Positions 34,651 to 43,116 of a DNA stretch of 64,000 bases are shown in pieces; position 1 is the first letter of the stretch, and every line of letters starts with the position of its first letter. The notes beneath the pieces are model-generated. The model made no database searches and was not told the origin of the DNA. It worked only from the letters and a program-made list of their open reading frames with translations. The translations under genes and the position numbers were made by a program. Source of the DNA: Mycolicibacterium sphagni (GTDB lineage: Bacteria; Actinomycetota; Actinomycetes; Mycobacteriales; Mycobacteriaceae); the NCBI RefSeq assembly GCF_013337765.1, contig NZ_VBSB01000023.1, positions 61,251 through 125,250 on the forward strand, read 5' to 3'.

Positions 34651-35577
34651 TTAGCTTGTCCCCCCGTTGATGACCGGCTTGGTGACCATCCCGGACTCCA
34701 CCCCCCAGTTGGAGGCGATCGTCTTGTAGTCACCGGAGTCGATGAGGTGTTGCAGTGCCTTCTGCAGCGACGCCGCCAACGGCGAACCCTTGGCGACCGG
34801 CCAGCCGTAGGGCGCCGAATCGAAGATCTCGCCGGCGGCCTCCAGTTTGCCCTTGCTCTGCTTGATGGCGTACGCGGTCACCGGCGAGTCCGCCGACATG
34901 GCGTCGGCCTGGCCAAGCACCACGGCGTTGGTGGCGGCGTCCTGCCCGTCGAACTTCAGGATCTCGATGGCGGGTTTGCCGGCGTCGGTGCACGCCTTGC
35001 TCTTACCGGGCAGCTCGTCGGTTTCCTCGGTGGTGGTCGCCTGCACGGCCACCTTCTTGCCGCACGCGTTGGTGGGGTCGATCGGCGAGCCGGGCCGCTG
35101 CGCCCACAGAATGCCCGCCGAGAAGTAGTCCACGAAGTCCACCGACGCCTGGCGCTCCTTGGTGTCGGTGAACGACGACATACCGACGTTGAAGGTGCCC
35201 TGCTGGATCGACGGGATGATCTTGGCGAAGTCGGCTTCGCGGTAATCGGCGGTCAATCCGAGCGTGGCGGCGATAGCGTTCATCAGGTCCACGTCGAAGC
35301 CGACGATCTTGCCGCTTTCATCCTTGAATTCGTTTGGCGCGTAAGGGATATTCACGCCGACAACCAGCTTGCCCGACTTCTTGATGTCATCGGGAACGGT
35401 AGCCGCGATTTCGTCGACCTTCTGCGCCTTGGCGGCGGTGGTCGCGGTCGACGGGCCTGCGCCGGTGTCGTTCTTGCTGCTGCAGCCCGACAGAGTCAGG
35501 GCGCCCGCGACGGCGACGACTCCCGCGATACGCCACCAGTTGCGTGTTGCCCGACGGTCTTGACATCCAGTGAGCAC
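34651..35577 (-). CDS. Polar amino acid ABC transporter binding lipoprotein
   Basis: 308-residue SBP_bac_3-type binding protein. The lipoprotein signal ends LTLSGC with the lipidated Cys at residue 32. The core begins GKLVVGVNIPYAPNEF, followed by VGFDVDLMNAIAATLGL, GTFNVGMSSFTDTKERQASVDFVDY (the Ser/Arg ligand region that contacts an amino-acid alpha-carboxylate) and DSGDYKTIASNWGV. Ligand likely a polar or charged amino acid. GTG at 35577 has AGAGG 7 nt upstream. First gene of a six-gene run through to DUF2339. Confidence 0.92.
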   Translation of the reverse strand: MLTGCQDRRATRNWWRIAGVVAVAGALTLSGCSSKNDTGAGPSTATTAAKAQKVDEIAATVPDDIKKSGKLVVGVNIPYAPNEFKDESGKIVGFDVDLMNAIAATLGLTADYREADFAKIIPSIQQGTFNVGMSSFTDTKERQASVDFVDYFSAGILWAQRPGSPIDPTNACGKKVAVQATTTEETDELPGKSKACTDAGKPAIEILKFDGQDAATNAVVLGQADAMSADSPVTAYAIKQSKGKLEAAGEIFDSAPYGWPVAKGSPLAASLQKALQHLIDSGDYKTIASNWGVESGMVTKPVINGGTS

Positions 35578-35726
35578 GGTTGCCTCTTTCTCTCGACTGC
35601 ATCCGGGCTGTCCTGCCCGAAACTAGTGGCATGGTCCAGGTTTTGTACTGCCGGTAACGGAACAGTAGTAGAGGTGTAACCATCTGGCAGCGGTTCCACA
35701 GGTACGGGCAGCTAGCGTGGCCCAGC

Positions 35727-36050
35727 GTGCCTGATTTGAGTCGAGTTCATTTCGCCGTGATGGACGGCCCGACAGCCGCGACGTTGGCGCAGGTATTGCC
35801 GGTGTTGTTGTTGAGCCTCATGGTCGAAGTCCGTCGCACCCGACTGCACCGCTCGACCGCCCGGCTGTACATCGGTGTGTTCTTCCTGTTTTTCGCTCTC
35901 GTCGAGACCGTCATGGTGCTCTCGATCGACGGCGAGGTCTATCCATTCCAGTGGTCCGATCTGATCGCCGCCCTGCTCATTTTCGGGCTGATCACGATGC
36001 TGTACCGGCTGTCGGTGGCCGAGCAGTCAGTGGACGACGGCGATCTCTGA
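35727..36050 (+). CDS. Small three-helix membrane protein
   Basis: 107-residue protein with three hydrophobic segments (ATLAQVLPVLLLSLMVEV, LYIGVFFLFFALVETVMVLSI, LIAALLIFGLITMLYRLSV) and charged loops (RRTRLHRSTAR). No family recognised. GTG at 35727. It is divergent from the amino-acid transporter operon and 63 bp before the HdeD-like gene on the same strand. Confidence 0.65.
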   Translation: MPDLSRVHFAVMDGPTAATLAQVLPVLLLSLMVEVRRTRLHRSTARLYIGVFFLFFALVETVMVLSIDGEVYPFQWSDLIAALLIFGLITMLYRLSVAEQSVDDGDL

Positions 36051-36113
36051 GCCGACCGGCGTGAACTGCCCAAATACCGCAACCCGTCGGCGTGCTGTGG
36101 AAGACTTCGGGCT

Positions 36114-36668
36114 ATGACAACTACCTCAACCCCGCCGCTGCTGCCGCATTTGTGGAAGTCGGTACTGCTGTCGGGAGTTCTCGCACTCGCCCTCGGCGTC
36201 TTGGTACTCGTCTGGCCCGCGAAGACAATCGTCGTCGCCGCGATCTTCTTCGGCGCCTACCTTCTGGTGACCGGCATCTCGCAGATTTTCCACGCCTTCA
36301 CGTTGCACGTATCGGCCGGCGGGCGGGTCCTGCTGTTCATCAGCGGCGCCGCCGCGGTGATCCTGGCGGTGATGTGCTTCCGCAGCATCGGGAACTCGAT
36401 TCTGCTGCTGGCCATCTGGATTGGTATCGGCTTCATCTTCCGCGGTGTCGCGACCACGGTCTCTGCGATCAGCGACCCCGACACCCCGGGGCGGGGCTGG
36501 GAGATTTTCGTCGGTGTGATCAGCCTCATCGCGGGCTTTGTGATCATGGGATCGCCGTTCGAATCGCTGGCCACGCTGACCATCGTGGTGGGCGTCTGGC
36601 TGATCGTGATCGGCGTTTTCGAGATCGTGGCATCCTTCGGGGTTCGCAAGGCATCCAAAAACCTCTAA
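36114..36668 (+). CDS. HdeD/DUF308 family membrane protein
   Basis: 184-residue membrane protein with six helices in three pairs, typical of the HdeD family (linked to acid resistance in E. coli). It starts SVLLSGVLALALGVLVLVWPAKTIVVAAIFFGAYLLVTGI, with the repeat GRGWEIFVGVISLIAGFVIMGSPF later. Counterpart of Rv1624c and located just before cydA. Molecular function unknown; a membrane-organising role is possible. Confidence 0.85.
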   Translation: MTTTSTPPLLPHLWKSVLLSGVLALALGVLVLVWPAKTIVVAAIFFGAYLLVTGISQIFHAFTLHVSAGGRVLLFISGAAAVILAVMCFRSIGNSILLLAIWIGIGFIFRGVATTVSAISDPDTPGRGWEIFVGVISLIAGFVIMGSPFESLATLTIVVGVWLIVIGVFEIVASFGVRKASKNL

Positions 36669-36696
36669 ATGGGGCCCAAAGCCCCTAGCGCGAACG

Positions 36697-36740
36697 GCGC
36701 GGATTCCTACTACACTTCGTCGTAGATAACCGATCCGCGC
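36697..36740. promoter_or_regulatory. Nested palindrome upstream of cydA
   Basis: Outer arms GCGCGGAT (36697-36704) and ATCCGCGC (36733-36740) enclose inner arms CTACTAC (36707-36713) and GTCGTAG (36719-36725, one mismatch). A T-rich stretch (CTTTCGTTTGC) follows on plus. This may be a terminator for the HdeD-like gene, a leader hairpin of cydA, or an operator; a -10-like TAGATA lies inside (36723-36728). Confidence 0.5.
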
Positions 36741-36766
36741 CTTTCGTTTGCTTGGAGAGTTCCGAC

Positions 36767-38215
36767 ATGAGTGCTCTTGACGTGTCCCGCTGGCAATTCG
36801 GAATCACGACCGTCTACCACTTCATCTTCGTTCCGCTGACGATCGGGCTGGCGCCGCTGATCGCCGTCATGCAGACGATCTGGGTGATGACCGACAACCC
36901 GGCCTGGTACCGCATGACGAAGTTCTTCGGGAAGATCTTCCTGATCAACTTCGCGATCGGCGTTGCGACGGGCATCGTCCAGGAATTCCAGTTCGGGATG
37001 AACTGGAGCGAGTACTCGCGCTTCGTCGGTGACGTGTTCGGCGCGCCACTGGCGCTGGAGGGCCTGGTCGCCTTCTTCCTCGAGTCGACCTTCATCGGTC
37101 TGTGGATCTTCGGCTGGACCCGGCTGCCCCGGTGGCTGCACCTGACCTCGATCTGGCTGGTGGCGATCGCGGTCAACCTGTCGGCGTTCTTCATCATCAC
37201 CGCGAATTCCTGGATGCAACACCCAGTCGGCACCCGGTTCAACCCGGAGACGCATCGCGCCGAACTGCTGAGCATTGTCGAGTTGTTCACCAACAACACC
37301 GGAGTCGCGGCGTTCTGGCACGCCGTCACGGCGTCATTCCTCGTGGCGGCGACGTTCGTGGCGGCCGTCTGCGCGTGGTGGATGGTGCGGGCCAACGGCA
37401 GTCCGGATGCCACCGCCATGTATCGCCCCGGCGCGATCCTGGGTTCGTTGGTCGCGCTCGTTGCCTGTGTCGGATTGTTTTTCACCGGCGACGTCCAGGG
37501 CAAGCTGATGTTCCACCAGCAGCCGATGAAAATGGCGGCTGCTGAATCGTTGTGCCACACAGAAACCGACCCAGAGTTGTCTCTTCTGACCGTCGGGACG
37601 CACAACAACTGCGACAGCATCACCCGCGTGATCGAGGTGCCCTACGCGCTGCCGTTCCTGGCGGAGGGCAAGTTCAGCGGCGTGACCCTGCAGGGCACCA
37701 AAAACCTTCAGCAGCAATATGAACAGAAGTTCGGCCCCGGGTGGTATGTGCCGAACCTGTTCGTCACCTACTGGGCGTTCCGCGCGATGATCGGCCTGAT
37801 GGCGGTGCCCCTGTTGTTCGCGTTGGCCACGCTCTGGCTCACCCGCCGTGGGAGGGTGCCGGGCAGCCGGTGGTACTCCCGCTTTGCGCTGGTGACGATT
37901 CCGACACCGTTCCTGGCCGCCATCGCCGGCTGGGTGTTCACCGAGATGGGCCGCCAGCCGTGGGTGGTCGCACCCAACCCCGACGGCGATCAACTGGTCC
38001 GGCTGACCGTACGGCAAGGCGTGTCACTGCACGGACCGGGCCTGGTGTGGGTGTCGCTGATCTCGTTCACGTTGATCTACGCGGCGCTCGCGGTGGTCTG
38101 GTACTTCCTGCTGCGCCGCTACGTCACGACTGGTCCGTTGGAACACGACTCCGAACCGGCACCGCCCACCCCACCCGGGGACGACGAGGTCGCCCCTCTG
38201 TCGTTCGCCTACTGA
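36767..38215 (+). CDS. cydA: Cytochrome bd ubiquinol/menaquinol oxidase subunit I
   Basis: 482-residue subunit that oxidises quinol and reduces oxygen with high affinity, without pumping protons. Haem ligands: H18 (VYHFIF) and M394 (FTEMGRQPW) for b558, H185 (FWHAVTASF) for the b595 site. E98 and E106 match the proton-path glutamates. The Q-loop is the short form. ATG at 36767 with GGAG ~10 nt upstream. First gene of cydABDC. In mycobacteria cyd is induced when the cytochrome bcc-aa3 branch is blocked or oxygen is low. Confidence 0.97.
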   Translation: MSALDVSRWQFGITTVYHFIFVPLTIGLAPLIAVMQTIWVMTDNPAWYRMTKFFGKIFLINFAIGVATGIVQEFQFGMNWSEYSRFVGDVFGAPLALEGLVAFFLESTFIGLWIFGWTRLPRWLHLTSIWLVAIAVNLSAFFIITANSWMQHPVGTRFNPETHRAELLSIVELFTNNTGVAAFWHAVTASFLVAATFVAAVCAWWMVRANGSPDATAMYRPGAILGSLVALVACVGLFFTGDVQGKLMFHQQPMKMAAAESLCHTETDPELSLLTVGTHNNCDSITRVIEVPYALPFLAEGKFSGVTLQGTKNLQQQYEQKFGPGWYVPNLFVTYWAFRAMIGLMAVPLLFALATLWLTRRGRVPGSRWYSRFALVTIPTPFLAAIAGWVFTEMGRQPWVVAPNPDGDQLVRLTVRQGVSLHGPGLVWVSLISFTLIYAALAVVWYFLLRRYVTTGPLEHDSEPAPPTPPGDDEVAPLSFAY

Positions 38216-38237
38216 GCCGCAGGAGAGGAGTTACATC

Positions 38238-39281
38238 ATGGGCCTGCAACAGTTTTGGTTCATCATCGTGGCGGTGCTGTTCCTCGGCTTCTTCGTCCTG
38301 GAGGGGTTCGATTTCGGCGTCGGCATGGTGATGGCGTGGCTCGGCCGCCTCGGTAAGGGTGACCCCGAGTCGCACCGCCGGGCCGTGCTCAACACGATCG
38401 GGCCGGTCTGGGACGGCAACGAGGTGTGGTTGATCACCGCGGGCGGCGCCATGTTCGCGGCTTTTCCGCACTGGTACGCCACGGTGTTCTCGACGCTGTA
38501 TCTGCCACTGCTGGTGATCCTGCTGTCGATGATCGCGCGCATCGTCGCGATCGAATGGCGGGGCAAGATCGACGATCCGAAATGGCGCCGCTGGTGCGAT
38601 ATCGGGATCGCGATCGGGTCGTGGCTGCCGGCGATCCTGTGGGGTGTGGCGTTCGCGATTCTGGTCAAGGGCCTTCCGGTCGGGCCGGACAAGAATGTCG
38701 TCGGGCTGTCGGTCGCCGATGTGCTCAACCCGTACACGCTGCTGGGTGGGCTTGCCACCTGTGCATTGTTCCTGTTCCACGGCGCGGTGTTCCTGGCGCT
38801 GAAATCCGGTGGCTCCGTGCGCACCGATGCGGTCGGGCTGGCCCGCAAGCTCAGCGTGCCCGCCACGGTGCTGGTCGCCGCCTTCGGCCTGTGGACCCAA
38901 CTGGCGTACGGAAAGTCGTGGACCTGGGCGGTGCTGGCACTGGCGGTGGTGGCCCAGCTGGCGGCCGTCGCCGCCGCGTGGGGCGTCCGCGAAGGGTGGG
39001 CGTTCCTCGCGACGACGATCGTCGTCGCCGCGGTGGTGGCCCTGCTGTTCGGGTCGCTATATCCGAACCTGGTGCCGTCGACCCTCGACCCGGCCTACAA
39101 CCTGACGATCTACAACGGCTCGTCGAGCCCGTACACCTTGAAGGTGATGACTTGGGCCGCACTGATATTCACCCCGATCGTCCTGCTCTACCAGGGCTGG
39201 ACCTATTGGATCTTCCGTAAGCGGATCTTCGCCGAGTCGATCCCGAAGTCGATCGGTCTGCCCCTGAGGCGCGTGTCCTGA
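38238..39281 (+). CDS. cydB: Cytochrome bd oxidase subunit II
   Basis: 347-residue membrane subunit partnering CydA, with about nine helices. Typical features: FFVLEGFDFGVGMVMAWLG at the N-terminus, IGPVWDGNEVWLITAGGAMFAAFP, and the C-terminal YQGWTYWIFRKRI. ATG at 38238, preceded by AGGAGAGGAG. Its TGA overlaps the probable CTG start of cydD (CTGA). Confidence 0.97.
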   Translation: MGLQQFWFIIVAVLFLGFFVLEGFDFGVGMVMAWLGRLGKGDPESHRRAVLNTIGPVWDGNEVWLITAGGAMFAAFPHWYATVFSTLYLPLLVILLSMIARIVAIEWRGKIDDPKWRRWCDIGIAIGSWLPAILWGVAFAILVKGLPVGPDKNVVGLSVADVLNPYTLLGGLATCALFLFHGAVFLALKSGGSVRTDAVGLARKLSVPATVLVAAFGLWTQLAYGKSWTWAVLALAVVAQLAAVAAAWGVREGWAFLATTIVVAAVVALLFGSLYPNLVPSTLDPAYNLTIYNGSSSPYTLKVMTWAALIFTPIVLLYQGWTYWIFRKRIFAESIPKSIGLPLRRVS

Positions 39282-40948
39282 GCGGCGGCGGCCGGCGCCG
39301 GGCGGGCCCGCTCGACCCGCGTCTGTGGCGGGCCTCGTCGGCGGTGCGCCGCTATCTGGTCGCAACGGTCGCCTGCGGGACACTGATCTCCGGCTGCGCG
39401 ATTGCCGGTGCGGTCGTCCTTGGCCATGTGGTGGCCGGTGTCATCACTGACCCGGCCACCCGCAGCATCGGTTACTGGCGTACCGATCTGGTGATCCTGG
39501 CCGGCCTGTGGCTCACGCGGGCTCTGGTGCAGTGGTTGCAGGGCCGGTTGGGCCAGCGCGGGTCCAGCGCAGTGATCGCCGACCTCGGCGGCCAGGTTCT
39601 ACGGGCAGTCACCGCCCTGCCCCCCGACGTCCGCGACACCCGCCGCGACGACGCGACGACCGTGGTCACCAGCGGGCTCGACGGACTGCGTCCGTATTTC
39701 ACCGCCTACCTGCCCGCGCTCTTCCTGGCGGCGATCCTCACCCCGGCCACCGTTGTCGTGATCGCGTTCAACGACTTTCAGTCGGCGGTGATCGTGCTCG
39801 TGGCGCTGCCACTGATCCCGGTCTTCATGGTGCTCATCGGCCTGGCCACTGCGGATCGTTCGGCGGGAGCACTGGAAGCGATGACCACGCTGCAGGCACG
39901 GCTGATGGATCTGATTGCCGGCATCCCCACCTTGCGCGCCCTCGGCAGGGCCGACGGTCCGGCCGACCGCATCGCCAAACTCAGTGCGGCCCATCGCCGG
40001 TCGGCGATGGCCACCCTGCGCATCGCGTTCCTGTCGGCCCTGGTGCTCGAGCTCATCGCCACGCTGGGCGTGGCGCTGGTCGCCGTCAGCATCGGGCTAC
40101 GGCTGGTGTTCGGCGAGATGAGCCTGGCCGCCGGGCTGACCGTGCTGCTGCTGGCGCCCGACGTGTTCTGGCCGCTGCGACGTGTCGGCGTCGAGTTCCA
40201 CGCGGCACAAAACGGAAAGGCCGCCGCCGACAAGGCGTTCGCGCTCATCGAGCAATACCCAGAGCCGCCGGCCGGCACCCGCACCGTCGACGCCGCCGGT
40301 GCGGTGATCGTGCTCGACGGCCTGTCCGTCGCCGGGCGGGATGGGATGTCACCGCACCAGTTGTCCGGACGGCTGCTGCCCGGTGAGATCACTGTGCTCA
40401 CCGGGGCCAACGGCGCCGGTAAGACCACCACACTGCTCGCGATCGCCGGCCTGATCGCGCCCATGCGCGGGCATATCACCGTCGACGGTGTCGACGTCGA
40501 GGAACTCGACCGAACGGCGTGGTGGCGCCAGCTGGCGTGGCTGGCCCAGCGCCCGGTGATCATCCCCGGCAGCATCGCCGACAACCTCACGTTGTTCGGA
40601 TCGCTCGCCGATCCGGAGAGCGCCTGCCGGGCAGCGGGTTTCACCGAGGTGCTCGAGCAACTACCCGACGGCATGGACACCGTACTGGGCCGCAGCGGAA
40701 CGGGGCTGTCGCTCGGGCAGCGCCAGCGGCTGGGCCTGGCGCGTGCGCTCGGATCCCGCGCACCGGTGCTGCTACTCGACGAACCCACCTCACACCTCGA
40801 CGAGGCGACCGAACGGACTGTGCTGCAAGCGATCACCCGACGCGCGGCGGAGGGGGCCACGGTCGTGCTGGTCGCCCACCGCGACAGTGTGGTGGGAATC
40901 GCCGATCACGTCATCGCGGTGGAGGCCGATCACCATGCCGCCGTCTGA
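39278..40948 (+). CDS. cydD: Thiol/haem ABC exporter CydD, probable CTG start
   Basis: 556-residue half-transporter with six helices (residues ~30-300) and an ATPase domain. Walker A is GANGAGKTTTL, signature GTGLSLGQRQRLGLARAL and Walker B VLLLDEPTSHLD. With CydC it exports cysteine/glutathione-type thiols (recently also linked to haem) and is needed for assembly of cytochrome bd. The first ATG/GTG/TTG codon in frame is GTG at 39344, but 22 upstream codons encode the CydD-typical RAGPLDPRLWRASSAV stretch. The CTG at 39278 overlaps the cydB stop and has GAGG about 8 nt upstream, so I take it as the start (39344 is the conservative alternative). Confidence 0.9.
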   Translation: MSGGGRRRAGPLDPRLWRASSAVRRYLVATVACGTLISGCAIAGAVVLGHVVAGVITDPATRSIGYWRTDLVILAGLWLTRALVQWLQGRLGQRGSSAVIADLGGQVLRAVTALPPDVRDTRRDDATTVVTSGLDGLRPYFTAYLPALFLAAILTPATVVVIAFNDFQSAVIVLVALPLIPVFMVLIGLATADRSAGALEAMTTLQARLMDLIAGIPTLRALGRADGPADRIAKLSAAHRRSAMATLRIAFLSALVLELIATLGVALVAVSIGLRLVFGEMSLAAGLTVLLLAPDVFWPLRRVGVEFHAAQNGKAAADKAFALIEQYPEPPAGTRTVDAAGAVIVLDGLSVAGRDGMSPHQLSGRLLPGEITVLTGANGAGKTTTLLAIAGLIAPMRGHITVDGVDVEELDRTAWWRQLAWLAQRPVIIPGSIADNLTLFGSLADPESACRAAGFTEVLEQLPDGMDTVLGRSGTGLSLGQRQRLGLARALGSRAPVLLLDEPTSHLDEATERTVLQAITRRAAEGATVVLVAHRDSVVGIADHVIAVEADHHAAV

Positions 40949-42575
40949 GATTCGCGCACTGCTGCGGCCGCGCCTTCCCCGGCTCGTGCTGGCGATCGTT
41001 CTCGGCTCGCTGGCACTGGGAAGTGCGCTGGCCCTGGCCGGGGTATCGGCCTGGCTGATCACCCGCGCCTGGCAGATGCCGCCCGTGCTCGACCTGTCGG
41101 TGGCCGTCGTGGCCGTGCGGACATTCGGCATCTCCCGCGGTGTGCTCGGTTACTGCGAGCGACTGGCCTCCCACGACACCGCGCTGCGGGCGGCGGCGAG
41201 CGCCCGCAGCGAGATCTACCGTCGCCTGGCCCACGGCCCGGCTGACGTCACCGCGCGACTGCACAGCGGCGACCTGCTGACCCGGGTCGGCGCCGATGTC
41301 GACACCCTCGCCGACGTCCTGGTCCGCGCCCTGGTTCCGATCGGCGTGGCCACCGTCCTCGGCGTAACGGCCACCGCCGTCATCGCCATGATCTCCCCCG
41401 CCGCGGCGGTGGTCCTCGCGCTGTGTCTGCTGATCGCGGGCGCGCTGGCGCCGGCGTTGGCCGCGCGGGCGGTGCGCGCTCAGGAAGCGGTTGCCCGCCA
41501 ACTTCAATCCGAGCGCGACGTCGCGGCCGTCACCGCGCTTGAGCATGCGGCCGAATTGCGGGTCGCCGGCCGGCTGCCGGCCGTGATCGCGCAGGCCGAA
41601 CAACGCCAGCGCGACTGGGGGTCCGCGATCGACCACGCCGCGGCACCGGCCGCCGCGGCGGCCGCGGTTCCGATCCTCGCGATCGGTGCCAGCGCCATCG
41701 GCGCAGTCCTCGTCGGCATCGGCATCGCCGCCCACACCGCGCCCACCACACTGGCCGTACTGATGTTGTTGCCACTCTCGGCGTTCGAGGCCACCGTCGC
41801 GCTGCCGGCGGCCGCCGTCGCGTTGACCCGCGCCCGCATATCCGCCCACCGACTGGCCGAACTGGTTCCCACCGAAGTCACGACAACGGGTGTCTCGGTC
41901 GCCACGCCTGCCCACACACCGGAGTTGCGCGCCAGCGAAGTTCGCGCCGGTTACCCCGGCAGCCGGCCGGGGCAACGAGCAGTCACCCTGGCATTACAAC
42001 CCGGTGCCCGGCTGGCGATCACCGGTCGCAGCGGGGCAGGCAAGACCGCCCTGCTGATGACCTTGGCCGGCCTGCTCCCAGCTGTCAGCGGCAAGGTGAC
42101 CGTCGACGGTGTCCCGACGGGTTCGCTGAGCGAATCCGAATTACGCAGCGCCGTATGCTATTTCGCTGAAGACGCCCACCTGTTCAGCACCACCGTCCGG
42201 GACAACCTGCTAGTGCCGCGCGGCGACTGCGGCGACGAGGAGCTCACGCACACCCTGGCCACGGTCGGCTTGGGCGACTGGCTGAGCAGCCTGCCCGGCG
42301 GCCTGAGCACAGTGCTGGCCGGCGGCGCAAGCGCGGTGTCGGCAGGCCAGCGCCGTCGGCTGTTGCTGGCGCGGGTGTTGCTATGTCCCGCACCGATCGT
42401 GCTACTCGACGAGCCGACCGAACACCTCGATGCCGCCGACGGGCAGCGGATGCTGCGCGCCTTGCTCGATGATCGGCACGGGCTGCTGTCGCCGGAGCGA
42501 ACGGTGGTGGTCGCCACCCATCAACTTGGCAACGACATCGCCTGTCCGCGACTATCGATCGGCAACGACGGGTAA
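40935..42575 (+). CDS. cydC: Thiol/haem ABC exporter CydC
   Basis: 546-residue partner of CydD. Six helices (LVLAIVLGSLALGSALALAGVSAWLI first), then an ATPase domain: Walker A ITGRSGAGKTALLMTLAG, signature GGASAVSAGQRRRLLLARVLL and Walker B IVLLDEPTEHLD. ATG at 40935 lies 14 bp inside the end of cydD. The loop LGYCERLASHDTALR is typical of CydC. Last gene of cydABDC; the next gene begins 11 bp later and may be co-transcribed. Confidence 0.95.
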   Translation: MPPSEIRALLRPRLPRLVLAIVLGSLALGSALALAGVSAWLITRAWQMPPVLDLSVAVVAVRTFGISRGVLGYCERLASHDTALRAAASARSEIYRRLAHGPADVTARLHSGDLLTRVGADVDTLADVLVRALVPIGVATVLGVTATAVIAMISPAAAVVLALCLLIAGALAPALAARAVRAQEAVARQLQSERDVAAVTALEHAAELRVAGRLPAVIAQAEQRQRDWGSAIDHAAAPAAAAAAVPILAIGASAIGAVLVGIGIAAHTAPTTLAVLMLLPLSAFEATVALPAAAVALTRARISAHRLAELVPTEVTTTGVSVATPAHTPELRASEVRAGYPGSRPGQRAVTLALQPGARLAITGRSGAGKTALLMTLAGLLPAVSGKVTVDGVPTGSLSESELRSAVCYFAEDAHLFSTTVRDNLLVPRGDCGDEELTHTLATVGLGDWLSSLPGGLSTVLAGGASAVSAGQRRRLLLARVLLCPAPIVLLDEPTEHLDAADGQRMLRALLDDRHGLLSPERTVVVATHQLGNDIACPRLSIGNDG

Positions 42576-42585
42576 CGTACAAGCC

Positions 42586-43116
42586 ATGACTGAGCCCCCA
42601 GAGCAGGCACCTCAGCAACCCACGCCACCGCCGCCCCCTCAGGGGTATCCCAATCCGTATGCCGCGGGCCCGTATCCCGGCGGCTATCCGCCTGCCCCGC
42701 CGCAGCCGTATGCGGGCTACGCACCCCCGCCCGCCGCACCGCGCAACGGGCTGGGCGTCACCGCACTGATCATCGCGATCGTGGCGCTGCTGTCGTCGTT
42801 CTCCGTGGTCGGCGGCATCGTTCTCGGCATCGTCGCGGTCATCATCGGCTTCGCCGGCCGCAGCCGCGCCAAGCGCGGTGAAGCCAACAACGGCGGCGTC
42901 GCCCTCGCCGGCGTCATCCTCGGATTCCTCTCGATCATCATCGGCCTGGCCTTCATTGCGCTCTGGGTCGGCGTGTTCAAGGAAGTCGGCGCCACCGACT
43001 ACATCGACTGCCTGCAGAAGGCCGGCCAGGATCAGTCCGCTGTCCAGCAGTGCGCCGATGAATTCAAGCAATCCGTGGAGAACAAGTTCAGCGTCACACT
43101 GACGCCGACACCGTAG
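42586..43116 (+). CDS. DUF4190-type membrane protein with Pro/Tyr-rich N-terminus
   Basis: 176-residue protein. Residues 1-55 are a Pro/Gln/Tyr-rich cytoplasmic segment (PPPPPQGYPNPYAAGPYPGG). Two membrane helices follow (VTALIIAIVALLSSFSVVGGIVLGIVAVIIG and GVALAGVILGFLSIIIGLAFIALW) flanking a basic loop (RSRAKRGEANN), the DUF4190 arrangement. The C-terminal ~45 residues contain two Cys (YIDCLQKAG, VQQCADEF) and are outside if the helices are correctly oriented. ATG at 42586 follows cydC by 10 bp. Function unknown. Its end overlaps the convergent DUF2156 gene by 23 bp. Confidence 0.8.
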   Translation: MTEPPEQAPQQPTPPPPPQGYPNPYAAGPYPGGYPPAPPQPYAGYAPPPAAPRNGLGVTALIIAIVALLSSFSVVGGIVLGIVAVIIGFAGRSRAKRGEANNGGVALAGVILGFLSIIIGLAFIALWVGVFKEVGATDYIDCLQKAGQDQSAVQQCADEFKQSVENKFSVTLTPTP

